Assembly: GCF_001905665.1 (NCBI RefSeq)
Contig: NZ_LIVX01000006.1
Span: 310,001 to 374,000, forward strand
From: Streptomyces sp. CB02261
Lineage (GTDB): Bacteria; Actinomycetota; Actinomycetes; Streptomycetales; Streptomycetaceae
Reading direction: 5' to 3'
Length of the DNA: 64,000 nt
This document shows, in pieces, positions 49,403 to 58,398 of the stretch. The notes beneath the pieces are model-generated. The model saw only the letters and a program-made list of their open reading frames with translations, did not search any database and had not been told where the DNA came from. Numbering within the stretch: position 1 is the first letter of the stretch; every line of letters starts with the position of its first letter. A program made the translations under genes and the position numbers.

Positions 49403-50095
49403 TCACTCCTCGATCGCTCCGCCGATCCGGCGCAGATGCTGCCGGAAGGTGTACGAGGGGTCCTCGGCCCGGTCCGCCAGATAGGCGTCGAAGCGGGTCT
49501 GCGCGCGGAGGGTCTCCCCCGCCCTGATCCGGCGGGCCTGCTCGCGCTCCGTGTGGAAGAGGCCGCGGGCGGCCTCCAGGACGGCGGCCGCGCGGGCGGC
49601 CGTCACGAACAGCACGCCGTCGTCGTCGCCGAACACCACGTCGGCGCCCGTCACCTCGTGGTCGCCGAAGCGGGCGGTGACAAGCGCGTCCGGGTCCCGG
49701 GGGTCGACGCGGACGGGTCCGGGCGCGTGACGTCCGTAGGAGAAGACGGGCAGGCCGATCTCGACGAGGTCGGGGGTGTCCCGGTGCAGGCCCCAGACGA
49801 CGACACCGGAGACGCCGGCCGCTTCGGCCTCCAGCACGGCGAGGTCTCCGATGCAGGCCTCGTCGTCGCGGCCGGCGTTGTCGACGACGAGGACGTCTCC
49901 GGGCTCGGCGTGCCCGAAGGCCTCCAGGAAGACGTCGACGCTTCCGTGATGGCGGGTGGGCAGCGCTCGTCCGGCGACGCGCCCGCCGGGGACGACGGGC
50001 AGGATCCCGGCGGGGGCCGCGCGCAACGGTTCCCCGAGGCGTACGCAGGCGTCGGCGATGAGTGGGGTGGAGAGGTCGGCGAAGTCCTTCAGCAT
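49403..50095 (-). CDS. RraA-like aldolase-family protein
   Basis: 230 residues of the RraA/HMG-aldolase fold. 'STPLIADACVRLG' is the N-terminal signature, and 'GDLAVLEAEAAGVSGVVVWGLHRDT' corresponds to the metal- and substrate-binding G-G-x-L-A...G-x-x-R-D region. Bacterial relatives are 4-hydroxy-4-methyl-2-oxoglutarate/oxaloacetate aldolases; E. coli RraA itself binds RNase E. Here aldolase or decarboxylase activity is more likely. Divergent from an amino-acid permease. Confidence 0.85.
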   Translation of the reverse strand: MLKDFADLSTPLIADACVRLGEPLRAAPAGILPVVPGGRVAGRALPTRHHGSVDVFLEAFGHAEPGDVLVVDNAGRDDEACIGDLAVLEAEAAGVSGVVVWGLHRDTPDLVEIGLPVFSYGRHAPGPVRVDPRDPDALVTARFGDHEVTGADVVFGDDDGVLFVTAARAAAVLEAARGLFHTEREQARRIRAGETLRAQTRFDAYLADRAEDPSYTFRQHLRRIGGAIEE

Positions 50096-50286
50096 GCGGG
50101 CGTTCCGTTCCGTGACGGGTGCGGCGGGCTGCGCGATGCTATCGGGCGGTGACGGCTCCGCGGCTTGTCCCGAACGTCATCCGGAATGCGGGCAAAGCCG
50201 GGCGTTCTTACGATGAGGGGACGTACGCCCCGGTGTGGTCGGGGCACCCGCGGAGTGCCGTCGGGCCGGAGCCGGAGCGAGGGACC

Positions 50287-51786
50287 ATGACCGCAGAGGA
50301 CGCCGCGCCGCAGGAACGGGACCCCGGCCTCAAACCCGACGCGATCGGCTTCGTCGACGCGCTCGTCATCGGGCTCAACTCGACCTCTCCGGCGTACTCC
50401 CTCGCGGCCGTCATCGGCCCGATCGTCGCCCTGGTCGGGATCTACGCCCCCGGCGTGATGTTCGCGTCCTTCGTGCCGATGCTGTTCATCGCGTCGGCGT
50501 TCTACTACCTGAACAAGGTGGACCAGGACTGCGGCACGACGTTCTCCTGGGTCACGCGGGCCATGGGGCCCTGGGCCGGCTGGCTCGGCGGCTGGGCCAT
50601 CGCGATGACCGGCGTCCTGGTCGTCGGCTCGCTCGCGGACGTGGCCGTCAGCTTCGGGCTGCTCGCCGTCGGCCTGGACAGCTGGGTGGACAACGCCTTC
50701 GTACGCCAGCTGCTCACGGTGCTGCTCATCCTGGTGATGACGGCCGTGTGCGTGATCGGCACGGAGCTGTCGGCCAAGGTGCAGAACGTCCTGATCCTCG
50801 CGCAGGTCGCCTTCCTGCTGGTCTTCGTGGTGGTGGCGCTGTACCGGGTGTACGCCGGCACGAGCACGTACGACTCCGTCGAGCCGTCCCTCGACTGGCT
50901 CAACCCCTTCGGCGCGGGAGGCGCGGCACTCACCGGCGGCCTGCTGCTCGGCGTGTTCATCTACTGGGGCTGGGAGTCGGCCGTCAACCTCACCGAGGAG
51001 GTCGAGAACTCCGCGAGCGCCCCCGGCAAGGCGGGCGTGTGGTCGACCGTCATCCTCCTCGTCACCTACGTGTCCGTCGGCTTCGCGGTCGTCGCCTACG
51101 CCGGTCCGGCGTTCCTGGCGGAGAACGCGGGCGAGGAGGAGTTCCTCTTCGCCCAGCTGGCCACCGACGTGCTGGGCGGCTGGGACTGGGTCCTGCTCCT
51201 CGCCGTCTCCACGTCCGCCATCGCCTCCACCCAGACGACGATCATCCCGGCCTCGCGCACCGCCCTCTCGATGGCCCGCCGCCGCGCGCTGCCCGCGCCG
51301 TACGCTCACGTCAGCCCGCGCTTCCGCACCCCCGACGTGAGCACGTGGTGGGTCGCCGGCATCGCCATCGCCTGGTACCTGGTGGTGAACCAGATCAGCG
51401 CCAACGCCCTCCTGGACTCCCTGACCGCACTGTCCCTGCTCATCGCCTTCTACTACGCGCTCACCGGCGTCGCCTGCGCGGTCTACCACCGGCGCCACCT
51501 CACCGAGAGCGTCCACAACTTCCTGCTGATCGGCCTCGGCCCGCTCGTCGGCGCCGGGCTGCTGACCTGGCTGCTCGTGCGGTCGGTCGCCGACATGTCC
51601 GATCCCGCGAACTCGTACAGCGGAACCTCGTGGTTCGGCCTGGGGCCGCCGCTCGTCATCGGGATCGGCATCGCCCTCACCGGTGTGGTCCTCATGGTCG
51701 TGTGGCGGCTGCGGTCGCCCGCGTTCTGGCGGGAGCGGCCCGGGGTGGCCGACCCCGATCTGGTCCGCCGCGGCAAGGAGCACTGA
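50287..51786 (+). CDS. APC-family amino acid permease
   Basis: 499 residues with about 12 membrane helices. 'DALVIGLNSTSPAYSLAAVIGP' opens helix 1 with the unwound substrate-binding stretch typical of the APC superfamily; 'YWGWESAVNLTEEVENSA' is a conserved loop. The ATG at 50287 follows GAGCGAGGG; the longer frame upstream is not conserved. A universal stress protein gene begins one base after its stop, a pairing seen in other transporters whose UspA partner binds nucleotide. The substrate is unknown. Confidence 0.9.
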   Translation: MTAEDAAPQERDPGLKPDAIGFVDALVIGLNSTSPAYSLAAVIGPIVALVGIYAPGVMFASFVPMLFIASAFYYLNKVDQDCGTTFSWVTRAMGPWAGWLGGWAIAMTGVLVVGSLADVAVSFGLLAVGLDSWVDNAFVRQLLTVLLILVMTAVCVIGTELSAKVQNVLILAQVAFLLVFVVVALYRVYAGTSTYDSVEPSLDWLNPFGAGGAALTGGLLLGVFIYWGWESAVNLTEEVENSASAPGKAGVWSTVILLVTYVSVGFAVVAYAGPAFLAENAGEEEFLFAQLATDVLGGWDWVLLLAVSTSAIASTQTTIIPASRTALSMARRRALPAPYAHVSPRFRTPDVSTWWVAGIAIAWYLVVNQISANALLDSLTALSLLIAFYYALTGVACAVYHRRHLTESVHNFLLIGLGPLVGAGLLTWLLVRSVADMSDPANSYSGTSWFGLGPPLVIGIGIALTGVVLMVVWRLRSPAFWRERPGVADPDLVRRGKEH

Positions 51787-51787
51787 G

Positions 51788-52204
51788 ATGCCTGTCGTCC
51801 TCGGATACGACGAGTCCCCCGGCGCCCACCGCGCCCTGCGCATCGCGATCGAGGTGGCGGCCGCCTTCGACGACCGGCTCGTCCTCGTCTACGGGGCCGC
51901 CGCTCCCGGCCTCACGGGCGAGGAGTACCGGTCCCACCACGAGGCCGTCCGGCAGGCCGGCCGCGCCGGCCTGGAGCACGCCGTCGCGGAGGCCGACCGG
52001 GCGGGCGTGCCGACGGTCGTCGAGGTGCTCGACGAGAAGCCCGCCCAGGCCCTGATCGACGCGGCGCACCGGCACGAGGCCCGGGTCATCGTGGTGGGCA
52101 GCTGGGGCGAGAGCCCGATCCGCGGGGCGCTTCTCGGCTCCACGCCCCACAAACTCCTGCACATGTCGACGGTGCCGGTGCTCTGCGTCCCTCCGGAGAC
52201 GTGA
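51788..52204 (+). CDS. Universal stress protein (UspA), transporter-linked
   Basis: A single 138-residue Usp domain. The ATP-binding motif G-x2-G-x9-G-S is present in 'VVGSWGESPIRGALLGSTP', and 'VVLGYDESPGAHRAL' is the N-terminal strand and Asp. It follows the amino-acid permease almost without gap, so it may regulate the transporter according to ATP or AMP level. Confidence 0.92.
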   Translation: MPVVLGYDESPGAHRALRIAIEVAAAFDDRLVLVYGAAAPGLTGEEYRSHHEAVRQAGRAGLEHAVAEADRAGVPTVVEVLDEKPAQALIDAAHRHEARVIVVGSWGESPIRGALLGSTPHKLLHMSTVPVLCVPPET

Positions 52205-52216
52205 CCGGCCGGGGCG

Positions 52217-53668
52217 TCAGCCGAGCCAGAGGGCGCGCACCGGGCCCAGCGGGTCCGCCTCGATCCGGGGCTCGGCGTCCCAGATCATCGTGGCGCGCCC
52301 CTCGGGGGTGTAGCGCGGCCAGTCGGCACCCGGGTCCTGATGGGTCACGAAGGCGACCCAGGCCCGGTGCAGCGCGTCGGCGAGCACGCGCGGCGGCGCC
52401 TCCCCTGCGGCGGCCGTGACCCCTTCGGCGTCGAGGAGGTCGAAAGCGAACGGCAGGTCGAGGCAGTGGACGGCGAGCCCGACGACCGGGGACCGCCAGG
52501 CGAACTCGTAGAGCCAGGTGGGGCGCCCGCGCGCGGCGCGGGCGTCCGCGACGGCGAGGTTCGGGGCGCGGAAGGTCGCGTCGGTGAGCGCCTGGCCGAA
52601 GAGCCGCTCGGCGCCGTCCTTCGCGTACGCCTCGGCGAAGGCGTCCGCCTTGGCGGGGTCGAGGCCGAGCCCGCCGAGCAGCACCGGCAGGGGCGGACCC
52701 TCGGGCCCCGGCCCGGGGAACATCGTGAACTCGTGCGCGGTGAAGCCGAGCATCAGCGGGACGTCGGCGCCCGCGTCTCCCGTCGTGAGCGCGTCGAGAG
52801 CGGGCCGGGGAATCAGCTCGCCGTCGGCGAAGGGGGCGAGGGCCAGCAGCGGCGGCAGGCCCTCGCGGTCCGGGCCCGGCTCCGCCAGGCGGTCCTGGAG
52901 GGCGAGGAGTTCGTCGTCGCCGAGGTCGCGGAGGGCGGCGGCGGTGGCGGGGACTCCGGTGCGGGAGGTGAGGAGCAGGGAGGCCGCGCGGGCCACCTCG
53001 GGGCCGTCGGGGCGCGGGACCGCGCCGGAGACGGAGAGAGCGCCCCGGAAGAGGCCCCGGGCGGCGGGGCAGGCGAGCAGGGTCTGGACGGCGCCGCCGC
53101 CCGCCGACTGTCCGGCGACGGTGACCTTGGCCGGGTCGCCGCCGAAGGCCGCGATGTTGTCCCGCACCCAGGCGAGGGCGGCGACCCAGTCCCGTACGCC
53201 CCGGTTGTCGGGGGCGTCCTCCAGGTGCAGGAAGCCCTCGATGCCGAGCCGGTAGCCGAGCGAGACGAGCACCACGCCGTCCCGGTTGAACGCGGCTCCG
53301 TCGTACCAGGGGCTGGCCGCCGAGCCGGCGACGTAGCCGCCGCCGTGGATCCACACGAGCACGGGCAGGGCGGCGGACGGTGCGACGGACGGGGTGAAGA
53401 CGTTGAGGTTGAGGATTCCGGCGCCCGGGACGGAGGGCTCGGGAATGGTGGTGACCTCGGCGAAGGGACGGCGCTGTGCGGTCGGCCCGTACCGGGTGGC
53501 GTCCAGCGGTTCCGACCACGGTTCCGGCGGTACGGGCGCGGCGAACCGGAGGTCGCCCACGGGCGGCCGCGCGTACGGGATGCCCAGGAAGCGGAGGCTG
53601 CCGTCGGCGCGGCGCTCGCCTCTGACGGGCCCTCGGGCGGTGGAGACGACGGGGCCGGAGGTGCTCAT
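52217..53668 (-). CDS. Type-B carboxylesterase/lipase
   Basis: A 483-residue alpha/beta hydrolase of the carboxylesterase B family. 'FLGIPYARPPVGDLRF' and 'NLNVFTP' open the fold, 'VWIHGGGY' is the oxyanion hole, and 'VTVAGQSAGGGAVQTLL' has the nucleophile Ser. No signal peptide, so it is cytoplasmic. It hydrolyses carboxyl esters; the natural substrate is unknown. A palindromic operator lies ~80 bp upstream of its start, suggesting ester- or drug-responsive control. Confidence 0.9.
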   Translation of the reverse strand: MSTSGPVVSTARGPVRGERRADGSLRFLGIPYARPPVGDLRFAAPVPPEPWSEPLDATRYGPTAQRRPFAEVTTIPEPSVPGAGILNLNVFTPSVAPSAALPVLVWIHGGGYVAGSAASPWYDGAAFNRDGVVLVSLGYRLGIEGFLHLEDAPDNRGVRDWVAALAWVRDNIAAFGGDPAKVTVAGQSAGGGAVQTLLACPAARGLFRGALSVSGAVPRPDGPEVARAASLLLTSRTGVPATAAALRDLGDDELLALQDRLAEPGPDREGLPPLLALAPFADGELIPRPALDALTTGDAGADVPLMLGFTAHEFTMFPGPGPEGPPLPVLLGGLGLDPAKADAFAEAYAKDGAERLFGQALTDATFRAPNLAVADARAARGRPTWLYEFAWRSPVVGLAVHCLDLPFAFDLLDAEGVTAAAGEAPPRVLADALHRAWVAFVTHQDPGADWPRYTPEGRATMIWDAEPRIEADPLGPVRALWLG

Positions 53669-53749
53669 GGGTCACTGGCTCCTTCTCGCGCGGTGCGGCG
53701 GGGGCACGCGCCGGGGACGCGGGGCCCGGGAGGAGCCTGCCATCGCCAT

Positions 53750-53761
53750 TTACACGTGTCA
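53750..53761. promoter_or_regulatory. Near-perfect palindrome around ACACGTGT upstream of the esterase
   Basis: TTACACGTGTCA, one mismatch from full symmetry. On the minus strand it reads TTGACACGTGTAA, so it coincides with a possible -35 TTGACA of the esterase promoter. The form is typical of TetR-family operators. No regulator is adjacent. Confidence 0.4.
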
Positions 53762-53868
53762 ATGAGTGATCGCACCCCTCGCGAGATTAGGGTGAGCTCT
53801 AGACTCGGAGGGATCGTCCGGAGTCCCGGGGCCTCGCCCCCGCGAGGGGAAGGCGGTACCTCGAAGCC

Positions 53869-54216
53869 ATGGCCGGGTTCCTCATCGTCCTCCTGATCGG
53901 GGTGGGGCTCATGACCGCCGGCGCGGTCTGGAAGGGGCGGTCGGTCCGCCCCTTCGCCGCCTCGCGGGCCCGGTCCGTGGCCCAGCGGGAGTACGCCCGC
54001 GACCTGCTGCGCGCCGCCGACCTCGTGATCGCGACGGCACGCCGGTCCGCGGGCGAGGGCGAACCGGCGATCGTCACCGTCGAGGCGGTGGTCCTGACGA
54101 CCCGCGAGCGCTACGGGTACGCCGTGGTGGAGAGGCGCGACGCGGCGGCGGCCCTGCGCCGCCGGTTCGAGTACCGGCGGTGCGCGGTCGACTGCGTCAC
54201 GGACGCCTACGGCTGA
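53869..54216 (+). CDS. Small membrane-anchored hypothetical protein
   Basis: 115 residues. One N-terminal helix ('FLIVLLIGVGLMTAGAVW'), then a soluble alpha/beta region with many Arg ('EYARDLLRAADLVIATARR', 'AVVLTTRERYGYAVVERRDAAAALRRRF'). No family recognised. Its 3' end overlaps the convergent NTF2-like gene by 10 bp. GGAAGG lies 15 bp before the ATG. Confidence 0.65.
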   Translation: MAGFLIVLLIGVGLMTAGAVWKGRSVRPFAASRARSVAQREYARDLLRAADLVIATARRSAGEGEPAIVTVEAVVLTTRERYGYAVVERRDAAAALRRRFEYRRCAVDCVTDAYG

Positions 54217-54620
54217 CGGTCCGCCTCCGGCACGGGCGTTCCCTGGTGGTAGTACATGCGCAGGCCCGAGCCCTGGGGCGCGCCGGGGTCGCGGCGCCAG
54301 AGCGAACTGCGCCGGACCCGGCGGCCCTCGCGGACCGTCTCGTAGGTGAGGTGGACGAGTCCCGGGGCGAGCAGGACGCCGGTGAAGGCCTCCGGTTCGT
54401 GGCGCGGACCGTCCTCGGCACCGCCGTCCATCTCGGGCAGGTCGGCGAGCATCTCCTCGTACGTCCAGCGTCGGCCGGACGCGCCCACCTCGACGAACTC
54501 CGGGTCGAGCAGCGTGGCGGCGAGCGTCCGCGAGCCGCGCACCACCGGGTCCATGAGACGCAGTTCGCCCGCGACGGCCTCGGCGACCTCCGGGTCCTGG
54601 AGCGCCTGGGGCGCGGTCAC
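54207..54620 (-). CDS. NTF2-like (SnoaL/DUF4440-type) protein
   Basis: 137 residues from the GTG at 54620, five bases after the DinB gene stop. 'LRLMDPVVRGSRTLAATLLDPEF' and 'VEVGASGRRWTYEEMLADL' are the cone-shaped NTF2 fold typical of DUF4440, with 'HLTYETVREG' and 'SSLWRRD' strands. Such proteins bind or turn over small molecules; none can be named. Probably co-transcribed with the DinB-like gene. Confidence 0.8.
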   Translation of the reverse strand: MTAPQALQDPEVAEAVAGELRLMDPVVRGSRTLAATLLDPEFVEVGASGRRWTYEEMLADLPEMDGGAEDGPRHEPEAFTGVLLAPGLVHLTYETVREGRRVRRSSLWRRDPGAPQGSGLRMYYHQGTPVPEADRQP

Positions 54621-54625
54621 GGACC

Positions 54626-55132
54626 TCACTCCCCCGTCGTGCCGTCGAGCCGCTCGCGCAGCAGGTCGGCGTGGCCGTTGTGCCGCGCGTACTCCTCGAT
54701 CATGTGGGCGAGGACGTAGCGCAGGGAGTACGACTCCTCCCCGTGCGTACCGGTGATGTCGAGGGATTCGGCCGCGTCCACGAACGCGCGGGATCGGGCG
54801 CACTCCTCGCGCCAGATCGTGAAGGCCTCGTCGACGTCGGCTCCGTCCACGTCGAAGTCGGCCCGCTCGGTGGAGCCGGGCGGGGTCCAGTGGCTGCGAC
54901 TCCGCTCGCCGGCCAGGGTGTTGCGGAACCAGCCGCGTTCGACGTCGGCGGCGTGACGGACGAGTCCGAGCAGGGAGAGGTCCGAAGGGGCGACCGCCCG
55001 CTCCCGCAGCTGGTCCGGCGCGAGCCCCGCGCACTTGAGGGCGAGCGTGTCGCGCTGGAAGTCCAGCATGGCGGTGAGGGTGGCGCGTTCGTCGGCGGCG
55101 TACGGAACGGGCGTGCGGTGATCTTGAGTCAT
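54626..55132 (-). CDS. DinB/DUF664-family protein
   Basis: A 168-residue four-helix bundle. 'LGLVRHAADVERGWFRNTLAG' has the first His and 'LRYVLAHMIEEYARHNGHADLLRERLDG' the other His residues of the metal site of DinB/mycothiol-S-transferase-like proteins. It may be a mycothiol-, bacillithiol- or other thiol-dependent enzyme. Operon with the NTF2-like gene. Confidence 0.87.
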   Translation of the reverse strand: MTQDHRTPVPYAADERATLTAMLDFQRDTLALKCAGLAPDQLRERAVAPSDLSLLGLVRHAADVERGWFRNTLAGERSRSHWTPPGSTERADFDVDGADVDEAFTIWREECARSRAFVDAAESLDITGTHGEESYSLRYVLAHMIEEYARHNGHADLLRERLDGTTGE

Positions 55133-55243
55133 GCGGGCATTGTGCCCGGGGCGGGCATCGGGCGGCCCGTTTCCGTGGCCGACCGCCGGTCGGCCACGGT
55201 GCCAACCGCGGCCCCGAGGGGGTGGGCCGGATCGGTCGGAGCG

Positions 55244-55615
55244 TCAGCCCCCGGCTCGCTTGGCGTAGTCGCCGAAGCCCGACCAGTCGAGGACCACGCA
55301 GGCGTCGTCGCCGAGCACCCAGGCGTCGTGGCCGGGCGTGACCTCCATGAAGTCCCCGCTGCCGAACTCCGTGGACTCGCCGTCGTCCATGACGACCTTC
55401 ATCCGCCCGCTGACCACGTAACCGACGTGCGAGGCCTGGCAGCTGTCGGTGCCGGCGATCGGCTTGACGTGCTTGGACCACTGCCAGCCCGGCTCGAACA
55501 CGGCCCGGCCGACCGGGCCGCCTCCGCTGGTGAGCAGGTCGAGCCTGCCCTTGCCGTCCTCGAAGGGACGGGTCTCGTCCGCTGTGTCGAAGCTCTTTCG
55601 TACGATGCCGGCCAT
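55244..55615 (-). CDS. Small single-domain cupin protein
   Basis: 123 residues from the ATG at 55615 with GGGAGTG upstream. Cupin strands include 'QASHVGYVVSGRMKVVMDDG' and 'DFMEVTPGHDAWVLGDDACVVLDW'; metal ligands are His and possibly Glu/His. Close to the pattern of small cupins sensing or binding small molecules. The upstream frame extension has no homology. The region 55616-55902 after it is AT-rich and holds no other gene I can support. Confidence 0.82.
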   Translation of the reverse strand: MAGIVRKSFDTADETRPFEDGKGRLDLLTSGGGPVGRAVFEPGWQWSKHVKPIAGTDSCQASHVGYVVSGRMKVVMDDGESTEFGSGDFMEVTPGHDAWVLGDDACVVLDWSGFGDYAKRAGG

Positions 55616-55902
55616 GATCCACTCCCGGCGCTGGAGAGGCCCCGAGTCCTCTTCCAGGCTACGCCGGGATGCCGCAGGACACCGTGCACGGTGACGCACC
55701 CAGGTCGTTCATATTTAAACGAATTCCTGTCGAACAGGAGGAGTCGCTTGGCGGTTCTCTGCAGAGTGCGGACCGGAATTTTGTACGCATCCCTGAGGGG
55801 ACGGATCTACACATAAAGGATATGTAAGGGCACAATGAAACAGCGGCCTCATTCGCCGCACATACGGTCACACGTGCAGGACGCCAGAAGGAGGCGAGTC
55901 GT

Positions 55903-56340
55903 ATGGCCGACGTTTCCCACCGTCCCGGTGATATCGCGGGGCACCCAGATGCGCCGGAAATGCGGGACCGATATGCCCGTATGCTCCAGACCCGAGGTGT
56001 GGCGGCCGTCGAGGAACTCGTGATCCTCGCCGGTGTCTACGCCGCGATCTCCGCGTGGACGGTCCACTTCTCCGCGGCCCAGCCCTCGTTGGCCCTCACC
56101 AACCTGGTCGTCGGCATCGCCCTCGCGGTCCTCGGCCTGTGCATGTCGATGGTTCCCGAGCGGTCGCAGGACCTGAACTTCGTCGTCCTGCTGATGGGCG
56201 CGTGGCTGATCATCGCCCCCTGGGTGGTCGGACAGAGCCCCGACACCGGCACCGTCCTCAGCAACGTGATCACCGGCGCGTGCGTCTGCCTGTTCTCTCT
56301 CACGGCCGGCGGACTGCTCATGACCAAGCGAAGGACATGA
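55903..56340 (+). CDS. SPW-repeat membrane protein
   Basis: 145 residues. After a ~35-residue soluble head, four membrane helices form two SPW-type repeats, with Trp in 'YAAISAWTVHFSAAQPS' and 'GAWLIIAPWVVGQSPD'. AGAAGGAGG precedes the ATG. The leader (55700-55900) is unusually AT-rich for this genome, implying a strong or stress-regulated promoter. The function of SPW proteins is unknown. Confidence 0.85.
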   Translation: MADVSHRPGDIAGHPDAPEMRDRYARMLQTRGVAAVEELVILAGVYAAISAWTVHFSAAQPSLALTNLVVGIALAVLGLCMSMVPERSQDLNFVVLLMGAWLIIAPWVVGQSPDTGTVLSNVITGACVCLFSLTAGGLLMTKRRT

Positions 56341-56362
56341 CCTTCTGATCCTCTCCCCGAGC

Positions 56363-56391
56363 GGCGGCACCTCCACCCCGGAGGCGCCGCC
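56363..56391 (+). terminator. Hairpin after the SPW gene
   Basis: 12-base arms (56363-56374, 56380-56391) with one mismatch and a 5-base loop, 23 bp past the stop. Confidence 0.55.
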
Positions 56392-56529
56392 GTTCATCGC
56401 GTCCGAACCCGGAACGGCCACCGCCCGGTAACGAATCGACCCATGCGGTTTCAGCCACCTGCGTACTGCGCAAAGCTTCCTCCACAGGGACAGGCTCCCG
56501 CTCGCACACCCAGTCCTCGGGGGGACAAA

Positions 56530-56883
56530 GTGAACTGGTACCTCGAAGCCTTCAAGAAGTACGCGGTGTTCAGCGGCCGGGCGCGCCGCAAGGAATTCTG
56601 GATGTTCCAGCTGATCAGCCTCATCGTCTCGATCATTCTGTACGGCATCGACCTGGCGATCGGCATGCCGCTGCTGGGCTCCCTCTACGCCCTCGCCATC
56701 CTCCTGCCGGCCCTGGGCCTGTTCGTCCGCCGGCTCCACGACACCGACCGCTCGGGCTGGTGGATCCTCATCGGTCTGGTCCCGCTGGTCGGCTCCATCG
56801 TGCTCATCGTCTTCGCCTGCCTCGAGGGCGACCAGCGCGAGAACGGGCACGGCCCGAACCCGAAGCCGGCCCCGGCCCACTGA
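56530..56883 (+). CDS. DUF805 membrane protein
   Basis: 117 residues from the GTG at 56530 with GGGGGG upstream. 'YLEAFKKYAVFSGRARRKEFW' is the DUF805 N-terminal signature, followed by three membrane helices and 'FVRRLHDTDRSGWW'. The function is unknown; the family is widespread in bacteria and phages. The frame upstream of 56530 is not conserved. Confidence 0.9.
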   Translation: MNWYLEAFKKYAVFSGRARRKEFWMFQLISLIVSIILYGIDLAIGMPLLGSLYALAILLPALGLFVRRLHDTDRSGWWILIGLVPLVGSIVLIVFACLEGDQRENGHGPNPKPAPAH

Positions 56884-56934
56884 CCGTCCCGCCGCCCGAC
56901 GGCCCGACCGTCCGACGGCCCCGGTCTCCGGCAC

Positions 56935-56964
56935 AGCCCCTGGAAGGAACTCCTTCCAGGGGCT
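56935..56964 (+). terminator. Terminator after the DUF805 gene
   Basis: Perfect 14-bp arms (56935-56948, 56951-56964) followed by TCTC, 52 bp past the stop. Confidence 0.7.
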
Positions 56965-57108
56965 TCTCGCATGCCGGACCACACGGAGCCCGCATAGCGC
57001 CGGTCCGGCGCGTTCGCCCGCACCGGCTTGTGCAGGATGGCGCACGACCGGGGTCGGGGACCGCGCCTAGCCTCGCCGCAACAGCACCAACGAGGGGCGG
57101 CACCACCG

Positions 57109-58398
57109 GTGAACTGGCACATCCACGACTACCGCGAGAGCGATCTCGCCGCCGTCGTCCATCTGATCGACACCACCGCCGAACTCGGACAGGAGTCCGT
57201 GTTCTCCCTTGCCGAGTGCATCGGGGCCCTGACCACACGCCAGCCCGCCGTGGTCGCCGTCCACCAGGGCGTGCCCATCGGGGCGGCGCTCGCCTGTGTG
57301 TCCGGCGAGCGGGCGTGGGTCATGCGGATCGCCATCTCCTCCGCGTGGCGCGGGCGTGGCCTCGCCAGCGCCCTGCTCGTGGAGTTGGAGCGGCGGCTCG
57401 TCGCGGCCCGCGTCGGGCGGATCGCGTACGTCCTGCCCGAGGAGGAACTCCTCGGCGAAGGCCTCCTGAACGCCGGATACACCCGTCAGCCGGCCGTCGC
57501 CTACTTCGAGAAGACGGAGCCGCTGCACGGACCGGCCGCCGGGCTCCTCGACGACCTGGGCGGCCGGCTGCTCCCCGGCGACCTGTGGGCCAAGGTCGCC
57601 GGGATGGAACGGGAGAAGGACCTGATCGAACGCCGGGTCGTGCTGCCGCTCGCGGAGCCTGAACGGGCCGGGCGGCACGGGGTGCGTCCACCGCGCGCGA
57701 TCTGCCTGTTCGGCCCGCCGGGCACCGGCAAGACCACGTTCGCGCGCGGCATCGCCTCACGCCTCGGCTGGCCGTTCGTGGAGATCCTGCCTTCCCGCCT
57801 GGCGGACGAGGGGAACCTCGCCGCGGCCCTGCGGTCCGCGTTCGCCCGGATCGCGGAGCTGGAGCGGGTCCTCGTCTTCATCGACGAGGTCGAGGAGATC
57901 GCTCCGGTGCGCGCGGAGCCCGCGCAGCCCGGCGGCATGCACGGGGTGACGAACGAACTCCTCAAGCTGATACCGGGCTTCCGCGAGCGGGACGAGCGGC
58001 TGCTCGTCTGCGCCACCAACTCCATCCGGTCCCTCGACCCGGCCTTCCTGCGCCCCGGACGCTTCGACTACCTCATCCCCATCGGTACGCCGGACAAGGC
58101 GGCGCGGGCCGCGATCTGGGCCCGCTACACGGACGGCCGCGCGGACGTCGACATCGACGAACTGGTCGTCGCGAGCGAGCTGTTCACACCCGCCGACATC
58201 GAGCACGCGGCCAGGATCGCCGCCCAGTCCTCCTTCGGGCGGGACCTGCTCGCGGTCGGCGGGCGCGGCGGCGACGGTCCGGCACCGGGCGCGAGCACCG
58301 CGGACTATCTGGCGGCCATCGGGGAGTGCCGGCCGACGGTCACCCCGGAGATGGTCGAGCAGTTCGCGTCGGACATCACGACACACGCCCGGACCTGA
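57109..58398 (+). CDS. GNAT acetyltransferase fused to an AAA+ ATPase
   Basis: 429 residues from the GTG at 57109. Residues 1-140 are a GNAT domain ('WHIHDYRESDLAAVVHLI', acetyl-CoA loop 'RGRGLA' at 81-86). Residues 165-429 are a classic AAA domain with Walker A 'GPPGTGKTT' (202-210), Walker B 'LVFIDE' (255-260), sensor 1 in 'VCATNSIRSLDP' and the arginine-finger region 'FLRPGRFDYLIP', closest to FtsH/Cdc48/proteasomal ATPases. No protease domain or membrane helix. An acetyltransferase-unfoldase fusion is unusual; it may remodel and acetylate one target. The 3' end overlaps the convergent kinase gene by 23 bp. Confidence 0.88.
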   Translation: MNWHIHDYRESDLAAVVHLIDTTAELGQESVFSLAECIGALTTRQPAVVAVHQGVPIGAALACVSGERAWVMRIAISSAWRGRGLASALLVELERRLVAARVGRIAYVLPEEELLGEGLLNAGYTRQPAVAYFEKTEPLHGPAAGLLDDLGGRLLPGDLWAKVAGMEREKDLIERRVVLPLAEPERAGRHGVRPPRAICLFGPPGTGKTTFARGIASRLGWPFVEILPSRLADEGNLAAALRSAFARIAELERVLVFIDEVEEIAPVRAEPAQPGGMHGVTNELLKLIPGFRERDERLLVCATNSIRSLDPAFLRPGRFDYLIPIGTPDKAARAAIWARYTDGRADVDIDELVVASELFTPADIEHAARIAAQSSFGRDLLAVGGRGGDGPAPGASTADYLAAIGECRPTVTPEMVEQFASDITTHART

